A stretch of 64,000 nucleotides of DNA, from NCBI GenBank assembly GCA_029237695.1, contig CM055268.1:52475131-52539130 (forward strand). Reading direction: 5' to 3'. The first letter of the stretch is position 1; each line of letters starts with the position of its first letter. The notes below the pieces were generated by a model. It did no database searches and had not been told where the DNA came from. It saw only the letters and a list, made by a program, of their open reading frames with translations. Positions 56,344 to 64,000 of the stretch are shown here, piece by piece. A program made the translations under genes and the position numbers. The stretch is from Conchocele bisecta. Its lineage: Eukaryota > Mollusca > Bivalvia > Lucinida > Thyasiridae.

Positions 56344-56430
56344 AACCAAGGTGCCTATGTTTTTAATGGTCCGTACTCAGACGGCCTCGAGACAACGGAC
56401 TCTCACGAAGCAGTCAGCCGATTTATATAA
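56344..56430 (+). CDS. Weak candidate terminal exon of an unidentified gene
   Basis: After a strong acceptor (eight or more T, then TACTCCCTGTTAG) an open stretch of 28 codons reads NQGAYVFNGPYSDGLETTDS and HEAVSRFI, then TAA. It looks protein-like and GC-richer than its surroundings, but I find no upstream exon in the window and do not recognise the family. It could equally be chance. Confidence 0.22.
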   Translation, partial: NQGAYVFNGPYSDGLETTDSHEAVSRFI

Positions 56431-56551
56431 TTTCCGCCAATTGCAGAAGTTGGGCAAATGTTATCCCTCCGCAACAATATATTCAACGATGCGCTATGTC
56501 AATACGTTTATGAGCTAGAGATTATTTAGTTCAACAAAATTCCGCATTTAT

Positions 56552-56795
56552 CTTTAGCAAAGTATACATTGAGGGAGAAATTGACCCAAAAAATGTTACC
56601 TCAGTGGCACGACTAAAGATAAATGAGGGAGAAATTTTCAATTTAAGGATAAATTTATTGATTTTTATTATACTGAATACTTTTAATCATCAAATATATG
56701 CAGTTGTTAGTTCTATAGGAAATAATGCATTTCAGCAAAAATAAATGATTGCTCCCTCAAAGTATACTTTGCAATGTTGGTGAAATCGGCTACTG
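56552..56795. repeat. Family B foldback, left-truncated
   Basis: The left part is replaced by a short GAGGGAGAAATT duplication; right terminus GGCTACTG intact. Confidence 0.75.
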
Positions 56796-57522
56796 AAGTC
56801 ACTGAAGGGTCGAGTAAGAAGTACAAAACCAAAGATTGTCACAGCCGTAAATACAATTTGGTAATTTAGAACTTTCAAACTAGAAAATTGTTTGCAAAAC
56901 AAAATGCCACAGCTGGTGAACCATCAAGAACCAAACCGCAATAAAGCATCCGTGACCTTGGCCTTGAGGGGATGATGCCCACATTCAATATGGTTCTTCG
57001 CATGGCCGATATGAATGTACATGTGAAGTATCGCAACAATAGATGGTAGTAGACTTATTACACAAAAACAAAAGCACAATAAACAATTTATTTTTAGCAC
57101 CATTGACCTTGAAGAGATTAACATCACATTCAGTAGGGTTCTTACGATTGATTGAATGTACATGTGAAGAAACATCCCACATCGGAAAGATGGTAAGCCG
57201 AGTTATCAGACGGAAATAAAAAAAACGCAGTTTTCTTCAACACCTTCCGGGAAGACTCGGGGTCAAATAGTGGATGTGACTGGAGAAATGGGACTTATGG
57301 CATTAATAGTCAGTCTAGATCCTGATCTAGCATATACCTGCAGTCTGATATGGATATATACAGTGAAACCTCTCTAAACCGGACACCCTGGTCAGGCCCG
57401 TACGTAGGAACTAATTTAATGGGGTGTGTACCAACTCGTCGCACCCCCTCTGCGTACAGGCCTGAGTGTAGGGCCTGTTCCAACTGTGCGGATTGACTAA
57501 TGCTACAATTTCCCACAAATTT
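56796..57522. other. Intergenic, no gene
   Basis: Two related segments with GAATGTACATGTGAAG (57012, 57155) and a family F fragment at 57275-57365. Confidence 0.5.
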
Positions 57523-57800
57523 GTTATAGGAATGAATGGCCTTTTTGTGGAATTTATCGGGGTATAAACTTGGAAAAGTCGCGGGAATACTGGACGAAGG
57601 CCGGAAGGGGTTATATCCCCGATAAATTCAACAAAAAGGCCATTCATTCCTTATAATTCCAGCATTTGAAATAAATTCATCAAGAAAATGTGTTTATTTT
57701 CTGTTTTCTTAAGAATTATTTTAACTGCGCCTCACGGTTACGGAAAGTAGTTCGGCGTGGGAGTTTACTGGGATATAAATTTTGTGCTGGAATTATACAC
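57523..57800. repeat. Family D hairpin with its longer companion sequence
   Basis: Hairpin 57523-57656 with AAAGTCGCGGGAATACTGG, followed by 57705-57796 (AATTATTTTAACTGCGCCTC, GGGAGTTTACTGGGATATAA). That companion is found inverted at 34040-34193. Confidence 0.82.
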
Positions 57801-58165
57801 ATCATAAAGATGAGGATATCCAGTAGGTTTGAAGAAAATTGTTTTACTGTTGTTGAATGTCCTGTCAACAGCTGAGGTCATTTTAACCCTTTCAACACTA
57901 CATTCCTCTTTACCAGTGTTAACATTGTATATCCATATGAGCCGGCTCGTAACGCAAGTAATTTTCATAATTTTTGGAGAGAAAAAAACCCCACCCCATT
58001 TATATAAATGGACTACCAGTAGTCTGGAAATCATTTAGTGACAAGTCAATTGGTCGGAAAATTAACATATCACAGGGATAAGCTATCTCCAGGAGAGTTG
58101 AGATGGGATAGGGATACAGAGAGAACTGGGTCACAAGTCGCCTAGCTATATATATATATAAAAAG
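57801..58165. other. Intergenic, no gene
   Basis: Contains a half element AACCCTTTCAACACTACA (57886) related to 60711-60931. Confidence 0.5.
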
Positions 58166-58387
58166 CTATGACTGGAGAAATGGAGCTTATGGTATTTTTT
58201 ATCAGTGTAGCTCCTGATCAAATAGTACACTCCTGTATCCTGATAATGATCTATATTGCTTGTTGGAAGCAGGATGGTTGTTTCACTGGCGGAATGGTGA
58301 CAAGTGCACAGACTGCGGATGCACACGCTGATCTGGATCTACACTGGACACAAAACCCAACAGCCCCAAATCTCCAGTCACAGCAAC
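58166..58387. repeat. Family F foldback
   Basis: Starts GCTATGACTGGAGAAATGG, ends AATCTCCAGTCACAGC. Confidence 0.83.
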
Positions 58388-58630
58388 ATATTATTGAACC
58401 TACTCAGATTCTCATTTAACCTGTAGCATGTTTCATTTTCTTGGTCTTTTGTCGCAATAATTACCCTGCTAAGTACAGTAAACCTACTGACTGAAGTGGC
58501 TGAATGGCGAACAGTGTATGCCCTGATCAGACTGTGTGGATGTACATGCTGATCTGGAGGTATGCTAGTCAATATGTCACTTCTATGGGCCAATGACCCA
58601 TATTTGATATCAGGTGCCTATTTTGGTATC

Positions 58631-58913
58631 AGGTACCAAAATTGCAAAGTATACGTATGCAAAGTATACTTTGAGGGAGAAATGGATACATTTATTAATT
58701 TTTATTACTGAATTTATTACATTATCACAGCCATTTTGGCTGTGATAATGTAATAAATTCAGTAAAATAATTCTGCATACTTTTAATCATGAAATATATG
58801 CAGTCGTTAGTTCTATATGAAATAATGCATTTCGGGAAAAATAAATGATTTCTCCCGCAAAGCATACTTAGCTAGATAAGTATGCTTAGCAATTTTTGTG
58901 AAATCGGCTACAG
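58631..58913. repeat. Family B foldback
   Basis: Terminus GGCTACAG at the right; centre ACATTATCACAGCCATTTTG palindrome intact. Confidence 0.82.
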
Positions 58914-60537
58914 AAAACTAAATTTTAGAGTAGTGCCTTGATACTTGAACAGAAAAGCTCTCAATGGTTATGAAATAACAACTGAACAAGACGATAATGT
59001 CCATAATTATGTATTGATACATAATAACACATCAACATGTTCTTCATTTTAATTAAAACCACGATGGTAAATGCAGGCGATAAACTGTGGGTTATAGCCT
59101 TATTCCATATGTAGTGTAGATCCAGATCAATCTGTGCATCCGCACAGTCTGATCAGCATCTGCACTGCACATGTAGATTGGTTGTGTATGTCCGCTTAGT
59201 GTTGAGTAACCTAGTAACCAGAGTAGAATCGCTCCTTAACCGCAATGAAACTGCAACCAGTAATTACATTTATTACACTCTTGCAAATTATTTGCATGGG
59301 TTTCGCTGCGAGAAAAAACCCGTAATCAACTCCTTACAAATAATACACCGTGAAGAGAACACCCATAATTGCGCGCCTACGAGCTACAATGCAAAATGTT
59401 TATTTTTTATTACAGTCAAAATAAAAGTTATTTGAAAATTTGGAAAGGGTCTCGACTAATCTAGAAAATTAATGTGATTGAACACATTCCAAACATGCAC
59501 TCAAATATATCTGGCTCATAGAAACAGCTGCGTAATTTGGATTTCAAAAAGTTTACATGACGTCACACAACGCAACGTCAAAATGCGGGAAAACACGTCA
59601 TTGTATAACTAATCATGCGCACATCACAATTCATTGATTATAACTTCAAAAATAGAATAAATGTGCATATATATCCGCCGTAGAAGTGTAATAAATAGGA
59701 TGTAAATAGGACGGCGTCCGTGCAAGCAACTCGTTTGCTACGCTCACTCGTTGCATACGCGGAAGCCGACACACTCGTGTATTATTTCCCGCTATTCAAA
59801 ATGTACGATGGCATATCCTCTATATAATGCACTTGAAGCTGAAATGTTTACTTTCTTTTGTTAATGTTGTGTCGCACGACGACTGCGCTTTCTGTTACTG
59901 ATCTTTGTTCAAGTATTTCTGTCGCTCACTATGAAGAGTGTAGCATAGACGTGTGTATGATGTTCCAGGATAGATATGGAGTCGACTTTAGCTGTGGGTA
60001 CTAGTTCATATAGAAACATCGAGTCTAGTAGTATCTGAATTTCAGCGGAATGTTCAAAGTTCTGAATGTGTAGGTCCACCACCCTGTTCAGTGTTTCACA
60101 CCAATTTAACAAGTTCGTGTACAGAGGAAGACAAGGTGGGAACATTGCAAATTCAATACTGAAACTACATGAACAATGTTCTGATAATGACTTACTCTTT
60201 GTTGTAAGTTTTGCTGCCGACAAACTTTTGACTATTAAACAGATTAAATCTTAAAAAGATTTACATGTAAGAACTCTTTCATCAATAACAAGTCACCCAC
60301 CGAAGTCTTTTTTATTTGATTAATTTCCATAAAAAATTGGGGAGGGTACTTTTTTGTTATTGACGAAAAAGTACATACATTTAAATAATTTATAGCTTTA
60401 ATGTGTTTAATAGCCAAACGTTTGTCGGGAGAAAAACATGGAACAGACAGTAGATGCCTCAAGCAAACACACAACCAGTAAGGATGGATTCAGTTGAGGT
60501 GAATCCTAGTAAGGATGGACTTATTAACCCTTAAAAT
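58914..60537. other. Intergenic, no gene recognised
   Basis: A family F core palindrome at 59115-59165. Overlapping ORFs on both strands at 59909-60254 are about 60-104 codons and show no familiar motif. Confidence 0.5.
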
Positions 60538-60652
60538 TGGTTGTCTGCGAATTTGCCTTATTCTTTAGCAAAAACATATTTTGGTTGTCTAAATACGTTT
60601 CCAACAAGAAAATAAATTACAGACGGCAGAATTTAAATCAAAATTGTACGGG
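60538..60652. repeat. Family E foldback with TTAA flanks, short
   Basis: TTAA at 60534-60537 and 60653-60656; CCCTTAAAATTGG and AATTGTACGGG ends; interior degenerate. Confidence 0.7.
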
Positions 60653-60710
60653 TTAAGGTAACCTCACATCCTCCACACGAATAGATGCAATTTTATACCA
60701 TGAAGCTCAA

Positions 60711-60931
60711 CCCTTTCAACACTACAGACCTCTATAGTGGTGTTTGCATACAGTGTAGATCCAGATTAGCCGGCTCGTGACGAGCCGTCTCATCAGGATC
60801 TGCACTTTTTGCAAGTAATTTTCATATTTTTTAGAAAATAAACCCTTTTTATAAATGGACAAATGAAAATTGGATTTGTTGGAAAATCAACATATCACTG
60901 TCCATTCCAGTCACTTAGGGGTGAAAGGGTT
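60711..60931. repeat. Foldback with AACCCTTTCAACAC termini
   Basis: Ends AACCCTTTCAACAC and GGTGAAAGGGTTAA. Central palindrome AGCCGGCTCGTGACGAGCC. Related cores at 48320 and 49240. Confidence 0.8.
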
Positions 60932-61209
60932 AAACAATTTTATACTATGACCTTGCATAACTAACAGCAACTCCAGGCAGATGTAGCTAAACACAATACT
61001 AGATGTCCGCGGCCCGCATGTTGCGCCGGCCAAGGCTTTGATAGTACACCAAAAACTTTAACCCCGATGCAATTACGGACATATGTACGCACGGACGGAC
61101 GTACGTACGCCAATGTGCCGACTATATTGCGCTGTCCGCAAGCGGTCGCGACAATAACCAGCTGCACTGTGAAGTGGGTGCAGTTATACATGACACAACT
61201 AGCAGCATG
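60932..61209. other. Downstream flank of LTV1
   Basis: ACGG-type simple sequence at 61090-61112 and a fragment of the repeat with GCGCTGTCCGCAAGCGGTCG. No gene. Confidence 0.55.
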
Positions 61210-61366
61210 CAGGGATTCTGCTGGGAAAAATAAAAAAATCGCCACTTCAAAAAAAATAAACAATTGGGGATAAAAAATTACAATTTTCGAAAATTGTAAT
61301 ATTTTATCCCCAATTGTTTATTTTTATCGCCAATTGCGAAAGTGGTGATCGCCAGTGGAATCCTTG
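61210..61366. mobile_element. Family I foldback in LTV1 3' UTR
   Basis: CAGGGATTCTGCTGGG start, complementary GCCAGTGGAATCCTTG end, flanked by AGCATG (61204-61209, 61367-61372), a 6-bp target duplication. 31 bp after the LTV1 stop on the minus strand. Confidence 0.9.
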
Positions 61367-61397
61367 AGCATGGCGGGGCGGGGCGGGGATGGAAGTG

Positions 61398-61511
61398 TCA
61401 GACAATCTTGACACTCTGTACGCTCGCCTGCAGGTTGATGACCTCCTTGTCCAGTCGAAGTTTCTCTGTACGGAACGCCGTCTTGTTGGACTTCTTCTCC
61501 TGACGCCGCTC
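61398..61511 (-). CDS. LTV1: LTV1 terminal exon
   Basis: 37 codons plus TGA, acceptor (minus) GTGTTGTAG|GAG. It encodes ERRQEKKSNKTAFRTEKLRL and DKEVINLQASVQSVKIV. On the minus strand an AATAAA lies about 76 bp after the stop (61317-61322). The exon is bracketed by two copies of one foldback family (61210-61366 and 61577-61743). Confidence 0.82.
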   Translation of the reverse strand, partial: ERRQEKKSNKTAFRTEKLRLDKEVINLQASVQSVKIV

Positions 61512-63109
61512 CTACAACACACAACGAGGCCAGGGCTAAAGACATACAAGTGAACCAGTCAATGTCACACAATGTCCAGGGATTCCGCTGGGGAAAATAA
61601 AAAAATCGCCACTTCAATTGGCGATAAAAAAAAAAAAAAATTGAAAAAAAATTCGAAAAAAAAATGTTTTTTTGTTTTTTTTTCCGCCAATTGTTTAATT
61701 TTATCGCCAATTGCGAAAGTGGCGATCGCCAGCGGAATCCCTGAATGTCACAAACATGCAATCAGTCAAGGGATAAACATATACGTGTAAACCAGTCTAT
61801 ATCGCATAATGTCACAAACACGCAACCAGGCCAGGGATAAACACATACAGGTGAACCAGTCAGTCGCGCACTAGCACATGGCACCATAGTTGCAGCCTGT
61901 AACTCTGTGACCCTCCCGTACCACACGTGCCAGAATGTCAGTTCCTCCCATAGCATTCCCCTGCAGTGGTGAATCAGATCTGATACGCACTTTAGATAGT
62001 AGTTAAGACATTTTTAAAATATCTTTTAATTGAAATCCGTGTTAGAATTAGGAAACTGATATAAACTAATACCTCTAAAGTAGTTTTTATCCTTGCAGAA
62101 TATCCAGGGAATAAAATTTTGTCTACTTAAAAACTAGGGTCCAACAAAAATATTTCATGTGAGTTTTGGTTGGTACTGATTGGGTCTCTAGTAGATTCTA
62201 GCTTAAAGTTACTTAGTAGGTCTTGGGCATTGGTAAATTTATGAAATAATTAATGTAATATGCTAGTTTCATAATATTGGCATTTACTTCATATAAAAAA
62301 TACACAAAATTGCTCATAACTAACATTTGAAGTGCGAATCAGATCTGATTCGCTACTCTGTAGGGGAATGCTATGGGAGGAACTGTAACTCTGGTACGTA
62401 CGGTACGGGAGGGTCACAGATTTACAGGCTGCAACTACTGTCGCCAATGTATTTATCTCAACATAAACACAAATCATTGCCTAGTAGGGACCTACCATGC
62501 ACTGACAATGGAACTATTTAGGAATTACAGCACTGCTGGGTGGGAGGACTTGCTCTATATACACATGTGACCAACCATGACAAAACGCGTCGTTTTTAAT
62601 TCTTAACCTGTGAAAATATTTATTAGCTTGAATTCATCTCATGCTGTCTTATACATATCTAAAAGATGTTGACAGTGGAATCAGAAATGGTTCCCAAACA
62701 CAGATTGTGTGGATATACAAGTTCATCCGAGGCTACACTGGATGAAAGTTTAATAAGTGCCATTTTGTAATGGCGAAGTACATGCTGTTTGCTAACCAGA
62801 CATTTGTAAAGATGGCTGAAATGAGATGCACATATACATTCATTCAGACATGGAATATATCTATATGCAATAGCAATAAATGTAGCTCAGTATCTGGCAT
62901 GCAATGGGGTAAAGTAAAGTTACCAATCGTTCCTGCTTGACTGCTTTTTTCCTTTCCTTCCTCTCGTCTGTCGTTTCATCACGAGGTCTGTATGTGCTCG
63001 CCTTGTCGCTGCGTTCTCGATTTCGTACTTCCGTGTCTATCTCGCTTGTAGTGAGGCCTCGTGTGGCAATGTCATTGTCGGCTAATCCTGGCACTTGGCT
63101 TTTCTTCAC
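61398..63109 (-). CDS. LTV1: LTV1 ribosome biogenesis factor, C-terminal two exons (5' part beyond window)
   Basis: Join of 62924-63109 and 61398-61511 on the minus strand, about 99 residues ending at TGA. It reads STYRPRDETTDERKERKKAV, then KQERL|ERRQEKKSNKTAF, ending NLQASVQSVKIV. The pattern 'RP(R/K)(D/N)ExxxERKxRKxAVKxER...RRxEKKxNKxAF...K(E)xxxL' is the conserved C-terminus of LTV1. Family knowledge: LTV1 assists late maturation and nuclear export of the 40S subunit, around uS3 and ENP1. The upstream gene part lies right of 64000. It is transcribed toward the LLTP gene, about 20 kb away. Confidence 0.82.
61577..61743. mobile_element. Family I foldback in LTV1 last intron
   Basis: CAGGGATTCCGCTGGGG start, GCCAGCGGAATCCCTG end, flanked by AATGTC (61571-61576, 61744-61749). 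About 65 bp upstream of the terminal exon's acceptor. Confidence 0.9.
61744..62923. other. LTV1 intron, no other gene
   Basis: Short tandem-like segments with ACCAGTCAGTCGCGCA/ACCAGTCTATATCGCA (61790-61870). An inverted pair GAATCAGATCTGATACGC (61972) and GCGAATCAGATCTGATTCGC (62334) encloses 350 bp. Confidence 0.6.
62924..63109 (-). CDS. LTV1: LTV1 penultimate exon
   Basis: 62 codons, phase 0 to 0, acceptor (minus) CCACTTATAG|GTG, donor CGATTG|GTAACT. It encodes VKKSQVPGLADNDIATRGLT, then RNRERSDKASTYRPRDETTD and ERKERKKAVKQERL. Charged and largely helical, as in LTV1 orthologues. Confidence 0.82.
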
Positions 63110-63319
63110 CTATAAGTGGAGTGGAGTCTGTTTCACTGGCCATTAACAGGAAATAACGTCCAAACATGAAACAATATTCCGGAATTGCTGGCACTTGCAA
63201 ATAGAATATTTGAACATTTCAACAGACTTTCTTAAGAAATGTTAAGACCTAATTCTGAATTTAATCCTTCCTATGATCACACTTGAGCTCTCCACAAGGG
63301 AGTTAAAAGAAAGAAAGAC

Positions 63320-64000
63320 AAGAATTCCGCGGAATCAAATGTCTCGCCTTGTCCCGCCGCCTTGACCTCGAGCCTGGGCCAGAAAGCAATTTTCACTGGC
63401 CCGAACATATTATACAATTATTGACTAGTGAGCGATAGAATATCAGATTATATTCTATGGCTCACTAGTCAATCATTGTTTTAGTATATGATAATAGTCG
63501 GTATATAGCACTTACGACCTTATGCTACTAGACAACAAGAAACGAGGCAAAGCCACGAAGGCCAGGTTTTTTTCCAAGCATAGACACTTGGATAACATAA
63601 TTATACCCACTTTTTGTAGATTAGATGGCCGTGGCCTGCATGTCGCGCCTTGGGGTGAGACATGGACACTAAAAAAATAGATATAGTAGATGGAAAAACT
63701 TTAACGAAAAAACTTTAACCGGACACGGACATACGAACGGAAGGACGGACGTATGCCAAAATGCCGACGATATCTCGCTTTCCGCAAGCGGGTGCGACAA
63801 TGATGATAAACACGCATGTGAAGTATCAAGGTAATGGGTGAAGCAGTTGCAGAGATATAGTACACTAAAAAACTTTAACAAAAAAATTAAAAGTAATTTG
63901 ACCTTGACATTGGGCACAGGGGCCGAACGGTTGGGGGTTAGAATGAAAATATGGATGATGATAAACACCCATTTGAAGTTTCAAGGTAATGGGCAAAGCA
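63320..64000. repeat. Dispersed long repeat, copy 2 (runs off the window)
   Basis: Near-identical to 51787-52480, including the hairpin TGACTAGTGAGCGATAGAAT/complement and the ACGG tract. Lies in an LTV1 intron. Confidence 0.9.

Noticed and set aside
59909..60254. Overlapping sense and antisense ORFs of 62-104 codons; considered a receptor or immune-domain fragment
   Set aside because: No recognisable motif in any frame, and stops break any longer reading.

Overview
The window is eukaryotic and invertebrate. It is AT-rich, with short GC-richer exons separated by introns full of foldback (MITE-like) elements, tandem arrays and SINE-like repeats. A bivalve mollusc fits best (inference from the repeat style, not from a database search).

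About two thirds of the window (1029-41717, plus strand) is one very large split gene whose 5' end lies beyond the left edge. I followed 28 exons plus a tiny 19-bp exon, and nearly every junction was checked for reading phase and GT-AG borders. The roughly 2,590 visible residues encode a large lipid transfer protein (vitellogenin/apolipophorin type): the end of the N-terminal lipoprotein sheet, the helical domain, the open-sheet region, then an unusual middle, then a C-terminal von Willebrand factor D domain (GLCGNFDG) ending at a TAG. The unusual middle has two parts: a 575-codon exon with no cysteine, rich in V/I/A/K/E, and a 399-codon exon made almost entirely of GIGGAGIGG-type glycine repeats resembling silk or elastin. 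A shorter GIGAGIGAG tract sits just before the VWD domain.

The most interesting locus is 3.1-5.95 kb. A 1.41-kb segment is tandemly duplicated with a 6-bp microhomology (TGAACA) at its junctions. Inside each copy, a 298-bp foldback element (family B here) starts GTAGCC and ends GGCTACAG, and appears to serve as an intron splitting one exon. Reading it that way repairs an otherwise broken reading phase. The two exon pairs can be used only one at a time without a frameshift. Another locus (34194-34652) holds a perfect 57-bp inverted copy of a 3' splice site and exon start, about 0.35 kb upstream of the original and inside nested transposons.

From 42.6 to 61.2 kb I find no confident gene, only one weak terminal-exon candidate at 56344-56430. 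The stretch is a repeat landscape: a roughly 185-bp array full of AGGTCA half-sites, a roughly 175-bp array, ACGG/CCCG/poly-T tracts, and dispersed copies of a longer repeat that recur at 63.3-64.0 kb. The last two coding exons of LTV1, a 40S ribosome-biogenesis factor, lie on the minus strand at 61398-63109, and that gene continues beyond the right edge. A degenerate Tc1-type transposon (14431-15774) sits in an intron of the large gene.
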